Of a DNA stretch of 64,000 nucleotides, positions 18,305 to 30,092 are shown piece by piece (position 1 is the first letter of the stretch; every line of letters begins with the position of its first letter). The stretch comes from Eretmocerus hayati (lineage: Eukaryota > Arthropoda > Insecta > Hymenoptera > Aphelinidae). The translations under genes and the position numbers were made by a program. The stretch spans positions 65,962,172-66,026,171 of the forward strand of contig CM056744.1 in assembly GCA_029851415.1 (NCBI GenBank), written 5' to 3'. The notes under the pieces were generated by a model, which was given only the letters and a program-made list of their open reading frames with translations, had not been told where the DNA came from and ran no database searches.

Positions 18305-18571
18305 AGTTGATCAGAAATTGGAAATTCAAATGTAGATTCTATATTGAACAAGTGATATTTATTTCAAGTGCCTCTGACTGTACTAGAATATGATCCGCAA
18401 GCCAAAGTTCTGAAAGTTGTCAGAGCACGGCATCAGTTTGTTGTGACAAGTAAGCAGTGATTTGTATATCCATAGCGGTGGCAAAGGTGGTGCTGATGAT
18501 GTAATTTGTGAATGCTTGAGTAATGATGGTAATGCCGATATGACTTTAGTGATGAAGATTAGAATGTGGTT
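18305..18571 (+). repeat. Left arm of a diverged long inverted repeat
   Basis: Homologous to the reverse complement of 20387-20676. Shared landmarks in the same order are caagtgatattt/caggtgatattt, gatccgcaagccaaag/gatccacaagccaaag, gaaagttgtcagag, tttgtatat, agcggtggcaaa and gatggtaatgccg, then tgatgaag. Similarity is clear at roughly three quarters of positions with indels, and it fades beyond both ends. This could be the arm of a foldback-type element, or two old opposite insertions of one repeat family. Confidence 0.75.
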
Positions 18572-18657
18572 GTTATCAACTCAATGGGGACAGGCTGGGT
18601 AAAGTTTGGAAATAATTACAAATCAATTCGTAAATTAATTGAAGTATAATGACTTGA

Positions 18658-18712
18658 AAATCAAATCCAAAGTATACAAGAATTAGCGAAATCAAATCCA
18701 AAGTATACAAGA
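18658..18712. repeat. 31-bp tandem duplication
   Basis: aatcaaatccaaagtataca occurs twice, 31 bp apart, and each copy is followed by agaatt or agattt. Confidence 0.85.
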
Positions 18713-19406
18713 TTTGGCTTATAGACTGAGTGATGTAGATGTCAACGCACCGTAAAAATCAGAATAATGAATGAGGGCCGCACGCAGCGGACAGTGCCTT
18801 TTTGAAGGCTCAACACCAACGTGCCCCTCCTCCTTGAGGGCAAGAGTCCACGCGCGCAAAATCAGCGATAAGCTCGGCCGCTCATATGAGCAACAAAGAA
18901 GCATAATAAGAGCTTGCAGATGTCGCGTCGCGATCTGCCGATGCGATTCCAATCACCTCACAAAAATACAGTACAATCGAATCTGGATATTTTGTTCAAA
19001 CTGTCAAAGCTCAGAACTTCGACAATTTTCGTGCAAGAATTTCCAGATTCGGAAATCGGCGAAGTTTTTTGCTCAAGAGACTTGAAATATTATTGGCTAT
19101 TTCAAATCTCTCGCTCTCATAACAACGCCGAAGCTAGATGCTTAGAGGCTTGGGCTAGTTGGTTCAACAGGTGATTGGGCTAGTTAGATCAGTGCATGGC
19201 AAACCACGGCTACTAATTTTCAACATCATTTGGAAAGAATCCGCTAATGCGATCGATGATACCAGAAGAGGCACGATATTTTGAAGTGTCTCATCACTGA
19301 TCTCATCTCACGCTAGACTCTTCCAATTTTCCACATTTCAATACTAACTTCATAATTTCTCCAACAATTTTAACTGAAACTATCTTTGCTAATTTTCACA
19401 TCACAC

Positions 19407-19525
19407 AAATACAGATATTTCCAACTTAATTTTCAGATTCACATTCAAGTACAAATAGGATTTTCAAATTACATAAATACAGATATTTCAAACTTAATTT
19501 TCAGATTCATATTCCAGTACAAATA
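19407..19525. repeat. 68-bp-period duplication
   Basis: aaatacagatattt(c)caactt begins at 19407 and 19475. Each ~51-bp copy extends through ttttcagattca to agtacaaata with a few substitutions. Confidence 0.85.
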
Positions 19526-19959
19526 AAATGCTTAATTTAAACAATAGTTATAAATTATGATGGACAATGCTAATATTTTAAGGCAGCTTTTCCTCACTCA
19601 TTTCTTCACTCACACAATTACAATTTTGCAGCTATACCTAACTGGCCCCGCACGTGCGCGCAAAGGGGTGAATCATTCTATGATCCGGCACTTTCTCTCA
19701 TTCTGTCATTCGCAAACCAAGATCTCGATACTCGCTTGGATATCGCATACTGGTAACAATAATCCTACTTATCCGTCACACAATTTTCGTGGAATATATC
19801 AATTGACCTGCCTCGATATAGCTTTAGAAATTCAACCCATAGCCGTCGTTATTCGACATCCACTCATATACATCCGTTTTCGGTTGATTTTACTCGCGTA
19901 CAAATATCAAGTTGCGATAAATGCGCGGCAAATACTTCTCAACATTAGTATGAAAAATT

Positions 19960-20042
19960 GGCATTAAGCAGGCTCGAACCCACGGCCGAGCCGGGGCGAT
20001 CGATTTCAAAGCAGGCATCATATCCACTACGCTAAGGATGAC
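19960..20042 (-). pseudogene. tRNA-Ser(UGA)-like pseudogene or tRNA-derived SINE head
   Basis: The minus strand has an A-box-like TAGCGTAGTGGA (20034-20023), an anticodon-loop-like TTTGAAA (UGA), a GC-rich stretch where a long class II variable arm would be, and a B-box GGGTTCGAGCC (19981-19971). The order and spacing fit tRNA-Ser. The acceptor, anticodon and T stems do not pair properly, and the 3' end lacks a matching acceptor strand, so I do not call a functional tRNA. Confidence 0.4.
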
Positions 20043-20386
20043 GTTACATTCCATACACAAATTTCTCACTCAAGCCATGCTTGGATAGCACGGCACAGCA
20101 TCAAGAAGATGCTGCGTCTCTCTCGGCAATGCGCGCGCACTCCGCAAGGCCAAAAACGCCGATCTCTCGTTGCACGCATCTCGGATCTCTCTCGCACCCA
20201 CGCGCGAGGGCCAGACGTTCTATATATACTCTCTCTCGCGAGAAGCAGCTGAGCGGCTCTATCTCTATGCGGCGCATGATGGTTTGCCGTGCGACGGCTC
20301 GAGAAATAATTTTGAGTCCGTGACAGTGATACTTATAGGGAATTGTTGGAAGATCAGCTATCTTGGAGAGATTTACAATTTTCAGG

Positions 20387-20676
20387 TTCACATCCTGATC
20401 TTCATCACAAAACTTATAGCGGCATTACCATCATCACCCAAGCATCACCAATTGAGGGATCTGAATCATTCATCACCATCATCATCACCACTTTTGCCAC
20501 CGCTTATATGTATATACAAAGAACAGCTTACATTGTCACATCAGAGTGATGCCTCACTCTGACAACTTTCAAACTTTGGCTTGTGGATCACATTCTGGTG
20601 GAGTAAGAGGTACTTCAGACAAATATCACCTGGTCAATAAAGCATCTGAATTTGAATCTTAAGTTCCTGAACGTCG
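20387..20676 (-). repeat. Right arm of the diverged long inverted repeat
   Basis: Reverse complement of the 18305-18571 arm. It is slightly longer because of extra catcat/gatgat-type units (around 20430-20500). It ends about 160 bp before the satellite array begins. Confidence 0.75.
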
Positions 20677-20837
20677 TATTTCGCAACATTTAGAGAATTT
20701 GTAACTCCACGTTATTGCCTATTATTCTGATGTGTCTGTGCCATGCATGCTCCCTCATTCTCTTTCGCTTCAGCGAAGTAGAAATCTTGGTCCCATGACA
20801 TCGAATACTTCCATCTGATTATTGGATATTCGACCCA

Positions 20838-20893
20838 CGAATAACCGTATGCACGTACTGGAAATTCTATAGGGGGGAAAATCAACCCCAAAA
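20838..20893 (+). repeat. Degenerate first monomer: left border of the satellite
   Basis: gaataaccgtatgcacgtactgg followed by aattctataggggggaaaat matches the monomer pattern taacccgc..tgcccgga..aattctgtcggggggaaaat imperfectly. From 20894 (first CCTAGG) onward monomers are regular. No target-site duplication or transposon end is seen at the border. Confidence 0.6.
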
Positions 20894-22718
20894 CCTAGGA
20901 AGGCAGATTAACCCGCAAATGCCCGGATACTCGGACCGAAAACTCTGTCGGGGAGAAAATCAAACCCAAATCCTAGGAAGGCAAATTAACCCGCAAATGC
21001 CCGGAAACTCGAACCAAGAATTCTGTCGGGGGGAAAATCAACCCCAAAACCTAGGAAGGCAGATCAACCCGCGAATGCCCGGATGCTCGGTCCAAAAATT
21101 CTGTCGGGGGAGAAAATCAAACCCGAAACCTAGGAAGGCAGATTAACCCGCGAATGCCCGGATGCTGGGACCAAAAATTCCGTCGGGGGAGAAAAAAACC
21201 TCGGAACCTAGGAAAGCAGATTAACCCACGGATGCCCGCATGTTCGGACCAAGAATTCTGTCGGAAGAGGAAATCAAACCCAAATCCTAGGAAGGGAATT
21301 AACCCGCAAATGCCCGGATACTCGAACCAAGAATTCTGTCGGGGGGAAAATCACCCCGAAAACTAGGAAGGCAAATTAACCCGCGAATGCCCGGATGCTC
21401 GGACCGAAAATTCTGTCGGGGAGAAAATCAAACCCAAATCCTAGGAAGGTAAATTGAAGCGCAAATGCCCGGATACTCGGTCCGAAAATTCTGTCGGGAA
21501 GAAAATCAAACCCAAATCCTAGGAAAGGAATTAACCCGCAAATGCCCGGATACTTGAACCAAGAATTCTGTCGGGGGTAAAATCACCCCAAAACCTAGAG
21601 AGGTAAATTAAACCGAAAATGCCCGGATACTCGGACCAAAAATTCTGTCGGGGAGAAAATCAAACCCGAATCCTAGGAAGGGATATTAACCCGCAAATGC
21701 CCGGATACTCGAACCAAGAAGTCTGTCGGGGGGAAAATCACCCCAAAACCTAGGAAGGCAGATTAACCCGCGAACGTCCGGATGCTCGGATCAGAAATTC
21801 CGTCGGGGGAGAAAAAAACCTCGAAACCTAGGAAGGCAGATTAACCCGCGAATGCCCGGATGTTCGGACCAAAAATTCTGTCGGGAGAGAAAATAACCCC
21901 AAAACCTAGGAAGGTAAGTTAAACCGCAAATGCCTGGATACTCGAACCAAGAATTCTGTCGGGGGGAGAATCGCCCCAAAACCTAGGAAGGCAGATTAAC
22001 CCGCGAATGCCCGGATGCTCGGACCAAAAATTCCGTCGGGGGAGAAAGGAAACTCGAAACCTAGGAAGGCAGATTAACCCGCGAATGCCCGGATGTTCGG
22101 ACCAGAAATTCTGTCGGAAGAGAAAATAACCCAATCACCTAGGATGGCAAATTAACCCGCGAATGCCCGGATGTTCGGACCAAAAATTCTGTCGGAAGAG
22201 AACATAACCCAATCACCTAGGATGGCAAATTAACCCGCGAATACCCGGACGCTCGGACCGAAAATTCTGTCGGGAAGAAAATCAAACCCAAATCCTAGGA
22301 AGGCAAATTAACCCGCAAATGCCCGGATACTCGAACCAAGAAGTCTGTCGGGGGTAAAATCACCCCAAAACCTAGAGAGGTAAATTAAACCGAAAATGCC
22401 CGGATACTCGGACCAAAAATTCTGTCGGGGAGAAAATCAAACTCGAATCCTAGGAAGGGATATTAACCCGCAAATGCCCGGATACTCGAACCAAGAAGTC
22501 TGTCGGGGGGAAAATCACCCCAAAACCTAGGAAGGCAGATTAACCCGCGAACGTCCGGATGCTCGGATCAGAAATTCCGTCGGGGGAGAAAAAAACCTCG
22601 AAACCTAGGAAGGCAGATTAGCCCGCGGAAGCCCGGATGCTCGGTCCGAAAATTCTGTCGGGGGAGAAAACAACCCCAAAACCTAGGAAGGTAAATTGAA
22701 CCGCAAATGCTCGGAGAG

Positions 22719-24440
22719 AAAATAACCCAAAAACCTAGGAAGGCAAATTAACCCGCGAATGCCCGGATGCTCGGACCGAAAATTCAGTCGGGGAGAAAAT
22801 CAAACCCAAATCCTAGGAAGGCAAATTAACCCGCAGATGCCTGGATACTCGAACAAAGAATTCTGTCGGGGGAAAATCATCCCAAAACCTAGGAAGGCAG
22901 ATCAACCCGCGAATGCCCGGATGCTCGGTCCAAAAATTCTGTCGGTGTAGAAAACATCCCCAAAACCTAGCAAGGCAGATTAACCCGCGAATGCCCGGAT
23001 GCTCGAACCAAAAATTCCGTCGGGGGAAAAAAAACCTCGAAACCTAGGAAAGCAGATTAACCCGCGAATGCCCGGATTTCGGACCAAAAATTCTGTCGGG
23101 AGAGAAAATGACCCAAAAACCTAGGAAGGCAGATTAACCCGCGAATGCCCGGATGCTCGGACCAAAAATTCCGTCGGGGGAGAAAAAAACCTCGGAACCT
23201 AGGAAAGCAGATTAACCCGCGAATGCCCGGATGTTCGGACCAAAAATTCTGCCGGGAGAGAAAATAACCCAATCACCTAGGATGGCAAATTAACCCGCGA
23301 ATGCCCGGATGTTCGGACCAAAAATTCTGTCGGAAGAGAAAATAACCCAATCACCTAGGATGACAAATTAACCCGCGAATACCCGGACGCTCGGACCGAA
23401 AATTCTGTCGGGGAGAAAATCAAACCCAAATCCTAGGAAGGCAAATTAACCCGCAAATGCCTGGATACTCGAACCAAGAATTCTGTCGGGGGGTGAATCG
23501 CCCCAAAACCTAGGAAGGCAGATTAACCCGCGAATGCCCAGATGCTCGGACCGAAAATTCCGTCGGGGGAGAAAGGAACCTCGAAACCTAGGAAGGCAGA
23601 TTAACCCGCGAATGCCCGGATGTTCGGACCAGAAATTCTGTCGGAAGAGAAAATAACCCAATCACCTAGGATGGCAAATTAACCCGCGAATGCCCGGATG
23701 TTCGGACCAAAAATTCTGTCGGAAGAGAAAATAACCCAATCACCTAGGATGACAAATTAACCCGCGAATACCCGGACGCTCGGACCGAAAATTCTGTCGG
23801 GGAGAAAATCAAACCCAAATCCTAGGAAGGCAAATTAACCCGCAAATGCCCGGATACTCGAACCAAGAATTCTGTCAGGGAGAAAATCACCCCAAAACCT
23901 AGGAAGGCAGATTAGCCCGCGGAAGCCCGGATGCTCGGTCCGAAAATTCTGTCGGGGGAGAAAACAACCCCAAAACCTAGGAAGGCAAATTGAACCGCAA
24001 ATGCTCGGATACTCGGACCGAAAATTCTGTCGGGAGAGAAAATAACCCAAAAACCTAGGAAGGCAAATTAACCCGCGAATGCCCGGATGCTCGGACCGAA
24101 AATTCAGTCGGGGAGAAAATCAAACCCAAATCCTAGGAAGGCAAATTAACCCGCAAATGCCTGGATACTCGAACAAAGAATTCTGTCGGGGGAAAATCAC
24201 CCCAAAACCTAGGAAGGCAGATCAACCCGCGAATGCCCGGATGCTCGGTCCAAAAATTCTGTCGGTGTAGAAAATATCCCCAAAACCTAGCAAGGCAGAT
24301 TAACCCGCGAATGCCCGCATGCTCGAACCAAAAATTCCGTCGGGGGAAAAAAAACCTCGAAACCTAGGAAAGCAGATTAACCCGCGAATGCCCGGATTTC
24401 GGACCAAAAATTCTGTCGGGAGAGAAAATGACCCAAAAAC
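22719..24440 (+). repeat. Higher-order repeat of about 389 bp (five monomers)
   Basis: Classes follow in fixed order, for example E-A-B-C-D from about 22740 to 23107. The marker gatggcaaattaacccgcg recurs at 23281 and 23670, exactly 389 bp apart, with another 389-bp step to the next matching blocks. The unit is one base short of 5 x 78 because class D often reads gatttcgga where others read gatgctcgga. Confidence 0.85.
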
Positions 24441-25536
24441 CTAGGAAGGCAGATTAACCCGCGAATGCCCGGATGCTCGGACCAAAAATTCCGTCGGGGG
24501 AGAAAAAAACCTCGGAACCTAGGAAAGCAGATTAACCCACGAATGCCCGGATGTTCGGACCAAGAATTCTGTCGGAAGAGAGAATCAAACCCAAATCCTA
24601 GGAAGGGAATTAACCCGCAAATGCCCGGATACTCGAACCAAGAATTCTGTCAGGGAGAAAATCACCCCAAAACCTAGGAAGGGAGATTAGCCCGCGGAAG
24701 CCCGGATGCTCGGTCCGAAAATTCTGTCGGGGGAGAAAACAACCCCAGAACCTAGGAAGGTAAATTGAACCGCAAATGCTCGGATACTCGGACCGAAAAT
24801 TCTGTCGGGAGAGAAAATAACCCAAAAACCTAGGAAGGCAAATTAACCCGCGAATGCCCGGATGCTCGGACCGAAAATTCTGTCGGGGAGAAAATCAAAC
24901 CCAAATCCTAGGAAGGCAAATTAACCCGCATATGCCCGGGTACTCGACTCAAGAATTCTGTCAGGGAGAAAATCACCCCAAAACCTAGGAAGGCAGATCA
25001 ACCCGCGAATGCCCGGATGCTCGGTCAAAAAATTCTGTCGAGGGAGAAAACATCCCCAAAACCTAGCGAGGCAAATTAACCCGCGAATGCCCGGATGCTC
25101 GAACGAGAAATTCCGTCGGGGAAAAAAAAAACTCGAAACCTGGGAAGGTAAATTAAACCGCAAATGCCCGGATACTCGGACCGAAAATTCAGTCGGGGAG
25201 AAAATCAAACCCAAATCCTAGGAAGGCAAATTAACCCGCAGATGCCTGGATACTCGAACCAAGAATTCTGTCTTGGGGAAAATCACCCCATAACCTAGGA
25301 AGGCAGATCAACCCGCGAATGCCTGGATGCTCGGTCCAAAAATTCTGTCGGGGGAGAAAACATCCCCAAAACCTAAGAAGGTAAATTAAACCGCAAATGC
25401 CCGGATGTTCGGACCAAGAATTCTGTCGGAAGAGAGAATCAAACCCAAATCCTAGGAAGGGAATTAACCCGCAAATGCCCGGATACTCGAACCAAGAATT
25501 CTGTCAGGGAGAAAATCACCCCAAAACCTAGGAAGG
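23610..25536 (+). repeat. Multi-kb block, copy 1 (offset 6,483 bp)
   Basis: It matches 30093-32019 with a constant offset of 6,483 bp and only scattered substitutions; for example the variant tcggtgtagaaaa at about 24264 recurs at about 30747. A shorter stretch (24079-24825) also recurs at 47427-48173. Farther left the correspondence continues with single-monomer gains and losses. Confidence 0.8.
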
Positions 25537-28500
25537 GAGATTAGCCCGCGGAAGCCCGGATGCTCGGTCCGAAAATTCTGTCGGGGGAGAAAACAACCCC
25601 AGAACCTAGGAAGGTAAATTGAACCGCAAATGCTCGGATACTCGGACCGAAAATTCTGTCGGGAGAGAAAATAACCCAAAAACCTAGGAAGGCAAATTAA
25701 CCCGCGAATGCCCGGATGCTCGGACCGAAAATTCTGTCGGGGAGAAAATCAAACCCAAATCCTAGGAAGGCAAATTAACCCGCAAATGCCCGGGTACTCG
25801 ACTCAAGAATTCTGTCAGGGAGAAAATCACCCCAAAACCTAGGAAGGCAGATCAACCCGCGAATGCCCGGATGCTCGGTCAAAAAATTCTGTCGAGGGAG
25901 AAAACATCCCCAAAACCTAGCGAGGCAAATTAACCCGCGAATGCCCGGATGCTCGAACGAAAAATTCCGTCGGGGATTAAAAAACCTCGAAACCTGGGAA
26001 GGTAAATTAAACCGCAAATGCCCGGATACTCGGACCGAGAATTCAGTCGGGGAGAAAATCAAACCCAAATCCTAGGAAGGCAAATTAACCCGCAAATGCC
26101 CGGGTACTCGACTCAAGAATTCTGTCAGGGAGAAAATCACCCCAAAACCTAGGAAGGCAGATCAACCCGCGAATGCCCGGATGCTCGGTCAAAAAATTCT
26201 GTCGAGGGAGAAAACATCCCCAAAACCTAGCGAGGCAAATTAACCCGCGAATGCCCGGATGCTCGAACGAAAAATTCCGTCGGGGAAAAAAAAACCTCGA
26301 AACCTGGGAAGGTAAATTAAACCGCAAATGCCCGGATACTCGGACCGAAAATTCAGTCGGGGAGGAAATCAGACCCAAATCCTAGGAAGGCAAATTAACC
26401 CGCAGATGCCTGGATACTCGAACCAAGAATTCTGTCTTGGGGAAAATCACCCCAAAACCTAGGAAGGCAGATCAACCCGCGAATGCCCGGATGCTCGGTC
26501 CAAAAATTCTGTCGGGGGAGAAAACATCCCCAAAACCTAAGAAGGTGAATTAAACCGCAAATGCCCGGATACTCGGACCAAGAATTCTGTCGGGGAGAAA
26601 ATCAAACCCAAATCCTAGGAAGGCAAATTAACCCACAAATGCACGGATACTCGAACCAAGAATTCTGTCAGGGAGAAAATCACCCCAAAACATAGAAAGG
26701 CAGATTAGCCCGCGGAAGCCCGGATGCTCGGTCCGAAAATTCTGTCGGGGGAGAAAACATCCCCGAAACCTAGCAAGCCAGATTAACCCGCGACTGCCCG
26801 GATGCTCGAACCAAAAATTCCGTCGGGGGAAAAAAACCTCGAAACCTAGGAAGGCAGATTAACCCGCGAATGCCCGGATTTCGGACAAAAAATTTTATCG
26901 GGAGAGAGAATAACCCAAAGACCTAGGAAGGCAAATCAACCCGCGAATGCCCGGATGCTCGGACCGAAAATTCTGTCGGGGAGAAAATCAAACCCAAATC
27001 CTAGGAAGGCAAATTAACCCACAAATGCACGGATACTCGACCCAAGAATTCTGTCAGGGAGAAAATCACCCCAAAACATAGGAAGGCAGATTAGCCCGCG
27101 GAAGCCCGGATGCTCGGTCCGAAAATTCTGTCGGGGGATCAAACAACCCCAAAACCTAGGAAGGTGAATTGAACCGCAAATGCTCGGATACTCCGACCGG
27201 AAATTCTGTCGGGAGAGAAAATAACCCAAAAACCTAGGAAGGCAAATTGACCCGCGAATGCCCGGATTCTCGGACCGAAAATCCAGTCGGTGAGAAATTC
27301 AAACCCAAATCCTAGGAAAACAAATTAACCCGCACAAGTCTGGATACTCGAACAAAGAATTCTGTCGGGGGGAAAATCACCCCAAAACCTAGGAGGGCAG
27401 ATCAACCCGCGAATGCCCGGATGCTCGGTCCAAAAATTGTGTCGGGGGAGAAAACATCCCCAAAACCTAGCAAGGCAGATTAACCCGCGAATGCCCGGAT
27501 GCTCGAACCAAAAATCCCGTCGGGGGAAAAAGAACCTCGAAACCTAGGAAGGCAGATTAACCCGCAGATGCCCGGATCCTCGAACCAAGAATTCTGTCGG
27601 GGGGAAAATCACCCAAAATACCTAGGAAGGCGAATTAACCCGCGAACGCCCGGATGCTCGAACCAAAAATTCCGTCGGGGGAAAAAAACCTCGAAACCTA
27701 GGAAGGCAGATTAACCCGCGAATGCCCGGATTTCGGACCAAGAATTCTGTCGGGAGAGAAAATAACCCAAAAACGTAGGAAGGCAAATTAACCCGCAGAT
27801 GCCCGGATACTCGAAACAAGAATTCTGTCGGGGGGAAGATCACCCCAAAACCTAGGAAGGCAGATCAACCCGCGGATGCCCGGATGCTCGGTCCGAAAAT
27901 TCAGTCGGGGAGAAAATCAAACCCAAGTCCTAGGAAGGCAAATTAGCCCGCAAATGCCCGGATACTCGAATCAAGATTCCTGTCGGGGGAACATCACCCC
28001 AAAACCTAGGAAGGCAGATTAACCCGCGAATGCCCGGATGCTCGGACCAAAAATTCCGTCGGGGGAAAAAAACCTCGAAAGCTAGGAAGGCAGATTAACC
28101 CGCGAATGCCCGGATTTCGGATCGAAAATTCTGTCGGGAGAGAAAATGACCCAAGAACCTAGGAAGGCAAATTAACCCGTAAATGCCCGGATGCTCAGAC
28201 CGAAAATTCAGTCGTGGAGAAAATCTAATCCAAATCCTAGGAAGGCAAATTAACCCGCGAATGCCCGGATTTCGGACCAAGAATTCTGTCGGGAGAGAAA
28301 ATAACCCAAAAACGTAGGAAGGCAAATTAACCCGCAGATGCCCGGATACTCGAAACAAGAATTCTGTCGGGGGGAAGATCACCCCAAAACCTAGGAAGGC
28401 AGATCAACCCGCGGATGCCCGGATGCTCGGTCCGAAAATTCAGTCGGGGAGAAAATCAAACCCAAGTCCTAGGAAGGCAAATTAACCCGCAAATGCCCGG

Positions 28501-30092
28501 ATACTCGAATCAAGATTCCTGTCGGGGGGAAAATCACCCCAAAACCTAGGAAGGCAGATTAACCCGCGAACGTCCGGATGCTCGGATCAGAAATTCCGTC
28601 GGGGGAGAAAAAAACCTCGAAACCTAGGAAGGCAGATCAACCCGCGAATGCCCGGATGTTCGGACCAAAAATTCTGTCGGGAGAGAAAATAACCCCAAAA
28701 CCTAGGAAGGTAAGTTAAACCGCAAATGCCTGGATACTCGAACCAAGAATTCTGTCGGGGGGAGAATCGCCCCAAAACCTAGGAAGGCAGATTAACCCGC
28801 GAATGCCCGGATGCTCGGACCAAAAATTCCGTCGGGGGAGAAAGGAACCTCGAAACCTAGGAAGGCAGATTAACCCGCGAATGCCCGGATGTTCGGACCA
28901 GAAATTCTGTCGGAAGAGAAAATAACCCAATCACCTAGGATGGCAAATTAACCCGCGAATGCCCGGATGCTCGGTCCGAAAATTCTGTCGGGGGAGAAAA
29001 CATCCCCGAAACCTAGCAAGCCAGATTAACCCGCGAATGCCCGGATGCTCGAACCAAAAATTCCGTCGGGGGAAAAAAAACCTCGAAACCTAGGAAGGCA
29101 GATTAACCCGCAAATGCCCGGATTTCGGACGAAAAATTTTATCGGGAGAGAGAATAACCCAAAGACCTAGGAAGGCAAATCAACCCGCGAATGCCCGGAT
29201 GCTCGGACCGAAAATTCTGTCGGGGAGAAAATCAAACCCAAATCCTAGGAAGGCAAATTGAACCGCAAATGCTCGGAGAGAAAATAACCCAAAAACCTAG
29301 GAAGGCAAATTAACCCGCGAATGCCCGGATGCTCGGACCGAAAATTCAGTCGGGGAGAAAATCAAACCCAAATCCTAGGAAGGCAAATTAACCTGCAGAT
29401 GCCTGGATACTCGAACAAAGAATTCTGTCGGGGGAAAATCACCCCAAAACCTAGGGAGGCAGATCAACCCGCGAATGCCCGGATGCTCGGTCCAAAAATT
29501 CTGTCGGTGTCGAAAACATCCCCAAAACCTAGCAAGGCAGATTAACCCGCGAATGCCCGGATGCTCGAACCAAAAATTCCGTCGGGGGAAAAAAACCTCG
29601 AAACCTAGGAAAGCAGATTAACCCGCGAATGCCCGGATTTCGGACCAAAAATTCTGTCGGGAGAGAAAATGACCCAAAAACCTAGGAAGGCAGATTAACC
29701 CGCGAATGCCCGGATGCTCGGACCAAAAATTCCGTCGGGGGAGAAAAAAACCTCGGAACCTAGGAAAGCAGATTACCCCGCGAATGCCCGGATGTTCGGA
29801 CCAAAAATTCTGTCGCGAGAGAAAATAACCCCAAAACCTAGGCAGCTAAGTTAAACCGCAAATGCCTGGATACTCGAACCAAGAATTCTGTCGGGGGGTG
29901 AATCACCCCAAAACCTAGGAAGGCAGATTAACCCGCGAATGCCCAGATGCTCGGACCGAAAATTCCGTCGGGGGAGAAAGGAACCTCGAAACCTAGGAAG
30001 GCAGATTAACCCGCGAATGCCCGGATGTTCGGACCAGAAATTCTGTCGGAAGAGAAAATAACCCAATCACCTAGGATGGCAAATTAACCCGC

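Larger units (their letters stand above)
18572..20386. other. Interior of the long inverted repeat, no gene recognised
   Basis: 1.8 kb holding a 31-bp duplication (18658-18712), a 68-bp-spaced duplication (19407-19525) and a tRNA-like sequence (19960-20042). Frames of up to 136 codons (19557-19967) show no domain. No transposase is visible, so if this is one element it is non-autonomous. Confidence 0.45.
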
